Source: CALJFL01 sp039964455 (GTDB taxonomy: Bacteria; Pseudomonadota; Gammaproteobacteria; Pseudomonadales; Halieaceae). Taken from it: DNA of 64,000 bases. Of the stretch, positions 17,543 through 25,565 are shown piece after piece (positions within the stretch are counted from its first letter, which is position 1; each line of letters opens with the position of its first letter). Both the position numbers and the translations under genes were made by a program. The stretch lies in assembly GCA_039964455.1 (NCBI GenBank), contig JBDVXK010000024.1, forward strand, positions 248,001 through 312,000. The letters are read 5' to 3'. The notes below the pieces were generated by a model. It was not told the origin of the DNA. It did no database searches and worked only from the letters and a program-made list of their open reading frames with translations.

Positions 17543-18295
17543 TCAGGACGCGCCTATTCCCCAGTTAATTCCACGGCGCAACAGCTCGTAGTACACGGGC
17601 AATTCCCAGCTACAACGTTCAATAGCGGGATACTCCTCGACCAGCGGCTGCATGTCGTAGGTTGAGCGACAGTGTCCCAGGGTCAAATACAACACCTCAC
17701 CAGCACCATACTGCTTCAGATAGCACACCAGATGCTGGTCATCTGTTTCCCACTCACTGTCCTGAAACGCATCTACCTTGCCGTTGAAATGGGTGTGCAG
17801 CAGAGCGTGAGACTCACCGTGGTACTCGGACAAATAGAGTTCGTCGACAGTATCAAAGGGCTCTATGCCTGCAACCAGCGGGTGATCAGGGTCAGTCACC
17901 TCTACCCGAAAGGTATCCACCGGAGGATGGGCCAGAAACTGACTGCCAAGCACCTCCATAAAGTCTTTGTCACGGCGCGGCGCACTGACCACCGGCGGAT
18001 CGTGACTCACCCACTCCAGCACCGAGTTGGTCGCATGCAGGGCATACCATTTGCCGCCGTCCTGCACGTATTTTTTCAACGCGGCCTGACCGGCTTTGTC
18101 GGGCACGACATTACAGGTGTAGGTCATCAGCAGGTCAGCCTCGCACATACCGGCGATATCTGAATAATCATTGGCCACCTTCACGCGAACATGATCATGC
18201 TCTGCAAGCAGCTTGAGTAATTCCAGGCGAGCAAAATCAAAATCGTGATAATCGCCACCACAAACCAGATAAACGTCCTTTCTTTTTCCTGCCAT
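17543..18295 (-). CDS. ThuA-like domain protein (class I glutamine-amidotransferase-like fold)
   Basis: The 250-residue protein resembles the ThuA (trehalose-utilisation) fold. It begins KDVYLVCGGDYHDFDF, has a central YALHATNSVLEW segment, and a late segment EVLYLTLGHCRST typical of this family. ThuA-like proteins are usually linked to sugar metabolism, but their chemistry is poorly defined. Here it is the last gene of a minus-strand run of MDR reductase, SDR, SDR, P450 and ThuA, 15 nt after the P450. This placement argues for a role in the same oxidation pathway rather than trehalose use. There is no signal peptide, so it should be cytoplasmic. Confidence 0.82.
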   Translation of the reverse strand: MAGKRKDVYLVCGGDYHDFDFARLELLKLLAEHDHVRVKVANDYSDIAGMCEADLLMTYTCNVVPDKAGQAALKKYVQDGGKWYALHATNSVLEWVSHDPPVVSAPRRDKDFMEVLGSQFLAHPPVDTFRVEVTDPDHPLVAGIEPFDTVDELYLSEYHGESHALLHTHFNGKVDAFQDSEWETDDQHLVCYLKQYGAGEVLYLTLGHCRSTYDMQPLVEEYPAIERCSWELPVYYELLRRGINWGIGAS

Positions 18296-18310
18296 CGTAC
18301 TCGCTGCCTT

Positions 18311-19549
18311 TTATAATTTAGTGAAAGAAATATCGAGTGTTTCAAGCCCACGAAACAACAAGCTTGGGACATACTCGGGCCGCTGCTTACCCTCCGACAA
18401 GCTGATATCCCCCATGCGGGCAAATATCCGGCGGAAAGCGCAAACCAGTTCCTGCCTCGCCAACATCATACCGATACAAGTATGGATGCCACGACTGAAC
18501 GCGACATGTGCCGTAGAGAAATCACGCTCAACATCAAAGCTATCAGGATTGGCGAAATATTTCTCGTCACGATTGGCCGAGGTATACATCAGGACCAGCA
18601 TAGTGCCCGCCGGGATAGGCACCCCACCCAACTCGGTGTCCTCGGTCGCACTTCGCCACATTCCCTGAGTCGGCGTTTGCAGCCGCAGCAATTCCTCGAC
18701 CATGTTCGGTATCAGCTCGGGGTTGGCGCGCACTTTGGCAAACTGCTCAGGGTTATCGATCAGGGTCAGAATACCACCGGAAAGCATATGTGATGTTGTG
18801 GTGTTGGCAGCTACAAGCATCTGTTGGGCGACACTCAGTAACTCAGCCTCATCCAGCGGGCGCTCGTCATCTACACGGGCATTGACCAGGTCGGTCAACA
18901 TATCCTCGCGGGGCTCACTGCGGCGCTCATCGATGCGGGCTTTCATATACTGCTGGAATTGCACCACTTTCAATGCGCGCTCTTCCTGCTCTTCAGGGCT
19001 TAACTCGGAGCCTATAAGCTCGATAAAGGCGTCACTCCAGCCCTTCACCATCGGTACATCTTTTTCGTCGATACCCAACTGCTGGGCAATAATGATACAC
19101 GGCAAGGGGATAGCGAACTCGCTGACGAACTCACAGTGACCGCGCTCGATAAAATCATCGATAAGGCCATCGATCATGGCGGTGATGTGATCGGCAAGGC
19201 CAGCCACGCGTTCGCGGGTAAACGCGCGATTGACCAGCTTCTTGAAACGGGTATGCGACGGGGGATCATTAGTCAGCAAGGTCTCCACCTGTGGCCAGCC
19301 TTGCTTATAGATCTCCTGACATCGGGGGTTGTGTATTGAGGGGCCCAGCAGCGCCTCTTCATTTCGACTGGAGAACAGGTTCGGCTTCATCAATGCCTGC
19401 AGCACCTCGTCGTAGCCGAACACCATCACCAGATCCTGGCCTGGCACCTTGTAAACAGGCTCATGCTTGCGCCCTGCCGCGTACGCCGCATGCGGCTCTT
19501 TAAGAAACGCCTCGTCGGTCAGGTCTATCGCCGGCATTGCTGATGTCAT
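18311..19549 (-). CDS. cytochrome P450 with atypical I-helix motif
   Basis: This is a soluble bacterial P450 of 412 residues. The heme-thiolate loop is FSRGIHTCIG, with Cys358 as ligand. The K-helix ExxR is EELLR (285-289). The I-helix oxygen-activation motif reads VAANTTT (246-252). Where most P450s have A-G-x-[D/E]-T-T, the acidic residue is replaced by Thr250. The ATG has GGGGAG 9 nt upstream. The gene lies in an operon-like run after two SDRs and before a ThuA-like gene. It needs a ferredoxin and reductase, neither of which is encoded here. The substrate is probably a hydrophobic ring compound (inference). Confidence 0.94.
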   Translation of the reverse strand: MTSAMPAIDLTDEAFLKEPHAAYAAGRKHEPVYKVPGQDLVMVFGYDEVLQALMKPNLFSSRNEEALLGPSIHNPRCQEIYKQGWPQVETLLTNDPPSHTRFKKLVNRAFTRERVAGLADHITAMIDGLIDDFIERGHCEFVSEFAIPLPCIIIAQQLGIDEKDVPMVKGWSDAFIELIGSELSPEEQEERALKVVQFQQYMKARIDERRSEPREDMLTDLVNARVDDERPLDEAELLSVAQQMLVAANTTTSHMLSGGILTLIDNPEQFAKVRANPELIPNMVEELLRLQTPTQGMWRSATEDTELGGVPIPAGTMLVLMYTSANRDEKYFANPDSFDVERDFSTAHVAFSRGIHTCIGMMLARQELVCAFRRIFARMGDISLSEGKQRPEYVPSLLFRGLETLDISFTKL

Positions 19550-19606
19550 CTGTGCTCTCCCCTGGCTGCACCGCCCACAGGGCCGCGCAACAGTTTATTG
19601 CTGCGC

Positions 19607-20365
19607 CTAATCTGCACCGCGACCCGCATCTATTCGGAACAGGCTGCCGTTCACATAGCGCGACTCCTGCGAGGCCAGAAAGACCAGCCCCCCGGTGACG
19701 TCAGCGGACTCACCCATCAGCTTCAACGGCTGGGACTCACGATAATAGGTTTTCATTTCTTCGGCGTCCTGGCCCTCATGAGCGCGTTCCAGCAATTCAT
19801 TCCAGACAGGCCCCGGAGCCAATGCATTCACTCTCACCTTAGGCGCCGCTTCCATCGCCATCACACGGGTCAGCATCAGTGATGCCGACTTGCTGCTGCA
19901 ATAACTGACACAGTCGGGATGGCCCACCATGCCCGACAGGGAACTGATGTTGATAACCGACGCGGTACCCTCACTGGCACGCAGCAGAGGCAGGCAAAAC
20001 TTCATCCCCAGAAACACGCTGTCGACATTGGTCTGCCACATCACCTGGAAATCGCTTAGCGGTGTATCTTCAATCGGACCATAGAGAAAGATACCGGCGT
20101 TATTAACCAATACATCCAGCTTGCCAAAGGCATCGTTAATCTGGGCGGTTACGACCTGCCACGAAGACTCAGACGTCACATCGTGCTCATAGAACCACGC
20201 CTCGCCACCAAGCGCCTCGATATCATTCAAGGTGGCTTGTGCCCTCTCCTTGTTGCGACCGGTAAATATCACCCGGGCGCCCTCTTTCGCAAATCGCAGG
20301 GCCGCGTCGCGCCCTATCCCCGAAGTGCCACCTGTAATCATTGCCAGTTTATTTTGTAATCTCAT
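19607..20365 (-). CDS. short-chain dehydrogenase/reductase (SDR), classical type
   Basis: This is a 252-residue NAD(P)-dependent oxidoreductase. The cofactor motif is GGTSGIG near residues 12-18, followed by NNAG. The catalytic Ser is in NISSLSG and the Tyr/Lys pair is in YCSSK. The start lies 2 nt after the stop of the upstream SDR (TGATCATG), so the two are translationally linked. It precedes the P450 by 57 nt. It probably interconverts a hydroxyl and a keto group on a pathway intermediate; the substrate is unknown. Confidence 0.9.
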   Translation of the reverse strand: MRLQNKLAMITGGTSGIGRDAALRFAKEGARVIFTGRNKERAQATLNDIEALGGEAWFYEHDVTSESSWQVVTAQINDAFGKLDVLVNNAGIFLYGPIEDTPLSDFQVMWQTNVDSVFLGMKFCLPLLRASEGTASVINISSLSGMVGHPDCVSYCSSKSASLMLTRVMAMEAAPKVRVNALAPGPVWNELLERAHEGQDAEEMKTYYRESQPLKLMGESADVTGGLVFLASQESRYVNGSLFRIDAGRGAD

Positions 20366-20367
20366 GA

Positions 20368-21177
20368 TCAGAATTCACCCCCGATGCCAGCTGTGAACCC
20401 ACCATCCACCGTTAACTCGCTACCGGTAACCAGGCGAGCTTCAGCCGAGGCCAGATATACTACTGCATCAGCAATGTCCTCTGGCACCGCGTAATCTTTC
20501 AAGGGCACAGAGGCAAAATTGGCAGGGTCATCAAAGTATTCAGCGCCATACAAGGTCTCCGTCATCTGACTGCGAACGGTGCCGGGATGTACAGAGTTGA
20601 TCCGGATAAACTCGCGACGTTCGGCACACTCAATGGCCAGCGCCTTGGTCATATTGGTGACCGCTGCCTTACTGGTGCAATAGCCACCCAAACCGGCCAC
20701 TGCAGTTTGTCCGGCAATCGAGGCGATATTGATTATGCTGCCCTGCGGCGCTTCGTCATCCTTGACTGAGTTGCGCATGGCCAGGATTGCCGCCTTGCAA
20801 CCCAGAAAGGTCCCGTCGACGTTGATTGACGTCATGCGCTTAAAATCTGAATAGGACAGGTCTTCGAGGGTGGAGGGCTGGCAGATCCCGGCATTATTGA
20901 CCAGCACATCAAGCCGCCCATACTCAGCGAGAACATGGTCCAGCAGTGCCTGCCAAGCCTCTTCAGAGGTAACATCCAGTGACCGAAAGTCGACCTGCAG
21001 CCCAGTAGCCTGCAATTCATCACTGCGGGCCTGGCCTTCATCACTATCGATGTCGGTCATCACCACCGTCGCACCCTGCTCGGCCATACGCTGGGCGCAG
21101 GCAAGACCAATACTGCGAGCAGCACCCGTCACCACAACAATGCTGCCTTCCAATCTATTGTTATCTTCAGCCTGCAT
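20368..21177 (-). CDS. short-chain dehydrogenase/reductase (SDR), classical type
   Basis: This 269-residue SDR has the cofactor motif TGAARSIG, the structural NNAG and the catalytic Tyr/Lys pair in YCTSK, with Ser in IASIAG. The C-terminal TVDGGFTAG segment is typical of classical SDRs. The start is ATG 21177, with GGAGGT 6 nt upstream; a longer start at 21192 would place the ribosome site inside the coding sequence. It is the second gene of the minus-strand run after the MDR reductase (76-nt gap) and is nearly fused to the next SDR. A GC-rich 12-bp palindrome lies 30 nt upstream of its start. Confidence 0.9.
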   Translation of the reverse strand: MQAEDNNRLEGSIVVVTGAARSIGLACAQRMAEQGATVVMTDIDSDEGQARSDELQATGLQVDFRSLDVTSEEAWQALLDHVLAEYGRLDVLVNNAGICQPSTLEDLSYSDFKRMTSINVDGTFLGCKAAILAMRNSVKDDEAPQGSIINIASIAGQTAVAGLGGYCTSKAAVTNMTKALAIECAERREFIRINSVHPGTVRSQMTETLYGAEYFDDPANFASVPLKDYAVPEDIADAVVYLASAEARLVTGSELTVDGGFTAGIGGEF

Positions 21178-21206
21178 GATTACCTCCATCAAGCGAATAC
21201 TCAGGA

Positions 21207-21218
21207 CAACCGCGGTTG
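21207..21218. promoter_or_regulatory. 12-bp perfect palindrome upstream of SDR gene
   Basis: CAACCGCGGTTG is a perfect palindrome in the 76-nt gap between the MDR reductase and SDR genes. Its arms (AACCG/CGGTT) resemble the AAACCG half-site of the island's candidate operators, but without the 6-bp spacer. It may be a variant regulatory site or chance. Confidence 0.3.
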
Positions 21219-21253
21219 CATACAGTGTCTGAACCAGTAAAAAACGCCAAGGG

Positions 21254-22297
21254 CTAGTCAGCCAGCTTGATCATCAGGCGGCCATCATTGCCACCGGTAA
21301 ACAGGGTACGAAAGGTCGGCAAGGTGTTCTCCAGACCTTCGACAATCTGCTCCTTGAATTTCAGCTCGCCGCGGCTGGCCATCTCCGCCAGCGCATCGGT
21401 GCCCTCGCCCCAATCTGCAGCGAAGTAGGCAACTGTGAAGCCTTCTATACGCGCATTTTTCACCAGAAGCTGCCACATATTTTCAGGGCCGGCACGGTCA
21501 TCCACTTCATTATTGTAATTTGAAATCGTGCCGCACATGATGACTCGGGCCCGCATATTCAGGTTAAGCAGGGCTGCATCAAGAATCTCACCGCCAACGT
21601 TATCAAAAAATGCATCAATGCCTTGGGGGCATACTTCACGCAGTTTGGCGGTCATGTCAGTCACTTCGCGATAGTTGATGGCCTCATCAAAGCCCAACTC
21701 ATCGACCAGCCAGCGACACTTCTCCTCGGTACCAGCAAGGCCCACAACCGTACAGTCGCAGGCGCGCTTGGCCAGTTGACCAACCACCGAACCAACTGCG
21801 CCAGCAGCACCGCTGACCAGAATGGTCTCGCCCGCGGCGGGCTGTACAACCCTGTCGACGCCAAAGTAGGACGTAAGGCCAGTGGTGCCACAAATACTCA
21901 GGTAATTCGATAAGGGAACGCCCTCTCGCGGAGACAATATCTCCAGGCCGGGCACCTGCCTCGAACCCGATGAGCCAACCACGCTGTAAAGTTCCCAGCC
22001 ACCCAGGCCACGAACGATGGTGCCTACCGGAAAATCTTCGTTATTACTCTCAATCACCCGGGAGATACAGCTGGCAGACATCACGGCACCCAACTCAACA
22101 GGGGGAATATAGCTGTCGTTAAAATCATCCATCCAACCGCGAAGCGCCGGATCCAGAGCAAAGTATAAATTCTGCAGCAATACCTGATTATCGCCTAGCT
22201 GGGGGACGGGCTCCTCTGTGAACTGAAAGTCCTCGTCTTTCACCGGTCCGTGAGGCCGGGCCACCAGGCGTATCTGTTTGTTCAGTGTTGCTGTCAT
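21254..22297 (-). CDS. zinc-independent MDR-family NADP-dependent oxidoreductase (double-bond/quinone reductase type)
   Basis: This 347-residue protein belongs to the medium-chain reductase branch that includes leukotriene B4 dehydrogenase, prostaglandin reductase and CurA-type enoyl reductases. It lacks zinc-site cysteines. The N-terminal segment FALDPALRGWMDD is typical of this branch, and the cofactor site is VSGAAGAVGSVVGQ followed by GLAGTEEKC. Such enzymes reduce alpha,beta-unsaturated ketones with NADPH. It is the first gene of the minus-strand catabolic run and is divergent from the SDR/NTF2 operon. Candidate operator site 3 lies in the shared 142-bp region. Confidence 0.88.
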   Translation of the reverse strand: MTATLNKQIRLVARPHGPVKDEDFQFTEEPVPQLGDNQVLLQNLYFALDPALRGWMDDFNDSYIPPVELGAVMSASCISRVIESNNEDFPVGTIVRGLGGWELYSVVGSSGSRQVPGLEILSPREGVPLSNYLSICGTTGLTSYFGVDRVVQPAAGETILVSGAAGAVGSVVGQLAKRACDCTVVGLAGTEEKCRWLVDELGFDEAINYREVTDMTAKLREVCPQGIDAFFDNVGGEILDAALLNLNMRARVIMCGTISNYNNEVDDRAGPENMWQLLVKNARIEGFTVAYFAADWGEGTDALAEMASRGELKFKEQIVEGLENTLPTFRTLFTGGNDGRLMIKLAD

Positions 22298-22361
22298 TGC
22301 TGTCTTCCGTAGTTTTTAGCCGTGCGACAGTGTACCCGCATGGTCGCCAAGTCAGCAATAA

Positions 22362-22381
22362 GAAACCGTTCGACCTGTTTT
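22362..22381. promoter_or_regulatory. candidate TetR operator, site 3 (MDR/SDR divergent promoter)
   Basis: GAAACCG-N6-CTGTTTT forms an inverted repeat with 5 of 7 arm positions complementary and the same spacing as the sites at 14219 and 16416. Downstream, ATGCTAGT at 22395 repeats the sequence found beside site 2. A repressor here could control both divergent operons. Confidence 0.5.
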
Positions 22382-22439
22382 TTCATTGCGATAAATGCTA
22401 GTGTCGATGCCTCATTCGGGAGCGGCCCTGATAGACGAT

Positions 22440-23198
22440 ATGACTGACGAGAACGACATCAGAACGGCACTGGTCACCGGCGCCGCCAGCGGCATAGGCA
22501 AGGGTATTGCCGAAAAACTCTATCACGAAGGCTATGCCCTCATTCTGGCTGATATTCAGGACGAGGCCGGCGAGGCACTCGCAGCAGCATTAGGGGAAAG
22601 GGCCAGCTACTACCATCTCGATGTCACCGACGAAGCGCAATGGGATAGCCTTCTTTCAGAGCTTAGCGGCAAACACTCACTGGAGTTGGTGGTCAATAAC
22701 GCCGGCATCGGAGCCATGGCATCTATCGAAGAGACAGACCTTGCCATGTGGGAGTCGATATTCTCGGTCAACAGCACCGGTGTCTACCTGGGCTGCCGCA
22801 AGGCTATCCAGTACCTCAATCGCGAGCGCGATTGCAGCATTATCAATATAGCCTCAGCGCTGGGAAAAAAGGCGCTTTCCGGAACTTGTGCCTATAGTGC
22901 TACCAAGGCGGCCGTTATCAGCCTTACCGAAAGTACTGCCCTGCACTGCGGGGAGCAGGGCTACAGGATACGCTGCAATGCACTGCTACCGGGATTTATT
23001 GAGACTCCCCTGCTGTTGGATACTATTGCTGCAAGTGACGATCCGGACGCACTGCAGGGGTATTTTGAGGGACTGCACCCGGTTGGGCGTATTGGCAAGA
23101 TCCAGGAAGTCGCAGACGCTGCGGCATACCTTGCCAGTGACGCGGCTTCGTTTGTCACCGGTATTGCCATGCCTGTAGATGGCGGAATGACCCTATAA
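22440..23198 (+). CDS. short-chain dehydrogenase/reductase (SDR)
   Basis: This is a classical SDR of about 252 residues. The cofactor motif is TGAASGIG, NNAG follows, and the catalytic Tyr/Lys pair is in YSATK. The C-terminal MPVDGGMTL is typical. ATG 22440 gives the family-typical short N-terminus. In-frame ATGs at 22395 and 22407 would add 15 or 11 residues, and none of the three has a clear Shine-Dalgarno, so the start is uncertain. It leads a plus-strand run of SDR, SDR, NTF2-like and NTF2-like genes with gaps of 31, 15 and 1 nt. Confidence 0.88.
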   Translation: MTDENDIRTALVTGAASGIGKGIAEKLYHEGYALILADIQDEAGEALAAALGERASYYHLDVTDEAQWDSLLSELSGKHSLELVVNNAGIGAMASIEETDLAMWESIFSVNSTGVYLGCRKAIQYLNRERDCSIINIASALGKKALSGTCAYSATKAAVISLTESTALHCGEQGYRIRCNALLPGFIETPLLLDTIAASDDPDALQGYFEGLHPVGRIGKIQEVADAAAYLASDAASFVTGIAMPVDGGMTL

Positions 23199-23229
23199 TT
23201 ACACGTAAATACGACAAGGAATCACTATC

Positions 23230-24027
23230 ATGGGTAGATTAGAAGGCAAATGCGCTTACGTACTTGGCGCCGCAGGCAAGGGCAACATGGGCCAGGTGAT
23301 CGCCAGGCGCTTTGCAGCAGAGGGGGCGAAGGTCGCTGTCGGTGGAAGAAACATGGACGAACTGCAATCGCTGGCGGACGAGATAGGCGGCATGGCGGTC
23401 AAATGCGATATCACCAGCATGGATGATATACGCACTTCAGTAGACGCCATCATCGATAATTTCGGCAAACTCGATATCGCTATCAACAGCACAGGCTGGG
23501 GCCTGCTGACGCCCTTCGAGGAGACCTCGGAAGAGGACCTGACGGCCATGATGGACCTACAATTCAAGGGACCTTATCAGTTTATGCAGGTACTGGTCGG
23601 CAAAATGACTGCACCGGCCTCCATCATTCAGGTTTCATCTGCAACCGCCACAATCCTTGTGGGTAACCACCACGCCTACATTGGCACCAAGGCGGGTATA
23701 GACCATGTAGTGCGCGGCGTAGCGGACGAGTTTGGTGCCCGCGGTATACGCCTGAACTCTGTATCGCCCGGACTTACCGAGTCGCCCATGACAGAAGGTC
23801 ACCTGGCGGTACCCGGCATGCGCGAAGCCTTCGAGAAAGAGTATCCCCTGGGCCGTATCAACACCTCTGAGGATATCGCTGCCGCATCTGTCTTCCTGGC
23901 CAGCGACGAATGTTTTATGACGGGCCAGAACTTACAGGTTAATGGCGGGCTTACCTTGCGCCGCAACCCCACACCGGCTGAACTTGAATCCTATGTTGCT
24001 GCTGCCATGGCAGCGGCCGCTGAATAA
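23230..24027 (+). CDS. SDR-family oxidoreductase with divergent cofactor and NNAG motifs
   Basis: This 265-residue protein is an SDR by overall pattern: YIGTK supplies Tyr/Lys and VSSAT the Ser. The cofactor loop is LGAAGKGNMGQ instead of TGxxxGIG, with a longer glycine loop. The usual NNAG is NSTG. The tail after LQVNGGLTL is about 20 residues of Ala/Glu-rich sequence. These differences suggest a separate SDR subgroup or altered cofactor preference. AGGAA sits 7-8 nt before the ATG. It is the second gene of the plus-strand catabolic run. Confidence 0.85.
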   Translation: MGRLEGKCAYVLGAAGKGNMGQVIARRFAAEGAKVAVGGRNMDELQSLADEIGGMAVKCDITSMDDIRTSVDAIIDNFGKLDIAINSTGWGLLTPFEETSEEDLTAMMDLQFKGPYQFMQVLVGKMTAPASIIQVSSATATILVGNHHAYIGTKAGIDHVVRGVADEFGARGIRLNSVSPGLTESPMTEGHLAVPGMREAFEKEYPLGRINTSEDIAAASVFLASDECFMTGQNLQVNGGLTLRRNPTPAELESYVAAAMAAAAE

Positions 24028-24042
24028 AGGAGAAAAACCACA

Positions 24043-24483
24043 ATGAGCGATCAGGCAACTGCAGACGAACTGGCTATCCGACGACTTAACGCTGACTACT
24101 GCGACGCGATTCTGCGCAGGGATGCCGAGGCCTGGGGAGCCACCTGGGCTGACGACGCCAGCTGGGTGCTAATGGGCGAACCAACACAGGGCCGCGAGAA
24201 CATCGTGGCACAGTGGCTGGCTACCATGGAGGGATTCCCGGTGGTATTCCACCAGGTGACCAACGAGCAAATAGACATTTCGGGCGATACCGCGACTCAG
24301 CGGGTATACCTGAATGAAGAGCTAATTACTGCAGATCAACAGGCACTGCGCTTTGTCGGCGTATACAACGATGAGTGTATACGCACGCCACAGGGCTGGC
24401 GCTACGCCAGTCGTCGCTTTGGCGTGCTCTACCAAGGCCCGGGTGCGCTCATCGCCGAGGGCTGGATGGGCTATCCTGAATAA
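24043..24483 (+). CDS. NTF2-like/SnoaL-fold protein
   Basis: This 146-residue protein has the cone-shaped NTF2 pattern. An N-terminal helix with IRRLNADYCDAIL leads into DAEAWGATWADDASWVL, a common opening of SnoaL_4-type domains. A central VVFHQVTN and C-terminal strands ending in RRFGVLYQ follow. Members act as isomerases, dehydratases, cyclases or dioxygenase small subunits. A strong AAGGAG precedes the ATG. The gene is 15 nt after an SDR and 1 nt before a second NTF2-like gene. It could be a ketosteroid-isomerase-like enzyme or a pocket protein; the function is not assignable. Confidence 0.82.
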   Translation: MSDQATADELAIRRLNADYCDAILRRDAEAWGATWADDASWVLMGEPTQGRENIVAQWLATMEGFPVVFHQVTNEQIDISGDTATQRVYLNEELITADQQALRFVGVYNDECIRTPQGWRYASRRFGVLYQGPGALIAEGWMGYPE

Positions 24484-24484
24484 T

Positions 24485-24961
24485 ATGGCTGACACAGAAG
24501 GCCGGGTAGTGAACGAAGCAGGCATAGCGCTGGTAGCGCGTTTCTACGAGGCATTAGCCACCGTAGATGTGGAAGCGTTTCTGTCTATCCAGCAGGACGA
24601 TGTTGAGTACAACGTGCACGGAAACACCCCGGTATCAGGCCACTTCACTGGTAAGGATTTTCTGGAGAATGTGGTAGCGCCGAAAGTATTCGGCAACCTG
24701 CAGCTGGAGACATTTCAGTTTGCCAAAAAAAGGAAAGTGATGTGCGCGGACGAACATCGCGTGGTTGCATTTATGGAGGCCGAAGGGTTTGCCCGGAATG
24801 GTGAGCGCTACGACCAACGCTACTGCCATGTTTTTGGTTTCCGCGATGGCAAGATCGCCGAGGTCTTTGAGTTTTTCGATTCGGCGCTGGCCGAGCACGC
24901 CTTGTTCGATAACCCATTGACTAAGCCAGAGACACCCCCCGCTCAACGATTCGAGTTTTAG
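24485..24961 (+). CDS. NTF2-like/SnoaL-fold protein (ketosteroid-isomerase-like superfamily)
   Basis: This is a 158-residue protein of the SnoaL/NTF2 superfamily. It opens ALVARFYEALATVDVEAFL, contains NTPVSGHFTGKDF, and ends in strands carrying YCHVFGFRDGKIAEVFEFFD, all typical of this fold. ATG 24485 follows the upstream stop by a single nucleotide, so translation is probably coupled. The longer frame from 24353 is overlap with the previous gene and is rejected. It is only distantly similar to its neighbour, so the pair could form a heteromer or act in consecutive steps. Confidence 0.83.
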   Translation: MADTEGRVVNEAGIALVARFYEALATVDVEAFLSIQQDDVEYNVHGNTPVSGHFTGKDFLENVVAPKVFGNLQLETFQFAKKRKVMCADEHRVVAFMEAEGFARNGERYDQRYCHVFGFRDGKIAEVFEFFDSALAEHALFDNPLTKPETPPAQRFEF

Positions 24962-25044
24962 TCAAAAGGCTGGCAAGACTTGAGAAATTGAGCCAGACGG
25001 CCAACACGCCTTGATTCCTGGCTCTCGCTACCAAGCGGTTAAAC

Positions 25045-25479
25045 TCAACCGACCACCACACTCGCTTCAAGATGACATTGCGCTGACAGTGAACTGGTGA
25101 TCAGGCAGGCCGCCTCGGCTTTCTCAAGCAGGCGCTCTGCCCTCGCCGGGTCGACATCAGCCGGCACGGTTAGCTCAGCTTTTACTGTAATAGTGGTAAA
25201 TTTGGTTACGCGCTCTTCACGATCAAGGACGCCATCGGCAGTGCAGGACAAATTTGACCATTCCATCTTTGAGCCCGCCGCAATTGCCCGAAAAGTCAGC
25301 ACAAAACAGTCTGCCACTGCTGCGACGAGCAGGGACTCCGGAGACCACAAATTACCGGGGCCGCCAAATTCTGCGGGAGGAGCACTTTCGATATCGGATA
25401 GCCCGCTGCCACTGAGAGTCACGTTGCTCTGTTGGCTGGCACTACCGGTCACGGTGTAAGTATGTGGCAATTGTTGCAT
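25045..25479 (-). CDS. OsmC/Ohr family protein
   Basis: The 144-residue protein has the OsmC pattern: an N-terminal strand region, WSPESLLVAAVADCFVLTF with the first redox Cys, and EKAEAACLITSSL with the second. The two Cys mark thiol-dependent peroxidase activity towards organic hydroperoxides, so a protective role is likely. GGGAG lies 8 nt before the ATG. It is convergent with the catabolic run ending at 24961. An inverted repeat with 7-bp arms (GAGCCAG at 24990, CTGGCTC at 25018) lies between them. Confidence 0.88.
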   Translation of the reverse strand: MQQLPHTYTVTGSASQQSNVTLSGSGLSDIESAPPAEFGGPGNLWSPESLLVAAVADCFVLTFRAIAAGSKMEWSNLSCTADGVLDREERVTKFTTITVKAELTVPADVDPARAERLLEKAEAACLITSSLSAQCHLEASVVVG

Positions 25480-25565
25480 TCTGTTATCTCCCTATGAGTT
25501 GTATGCAATGTTCACCCTCTGGCGAACAAGGTAATCTGCGGCATCAATATATCAATGCAAAAGGG

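Noticed and set aside
24990..25024. Inverted repeat GAGCCAG/CTGGCTC as a bidirectional terminator
   Set aside because: The loop is 21 nt and neither strand has a U-tract, so support is too weak for a feature.
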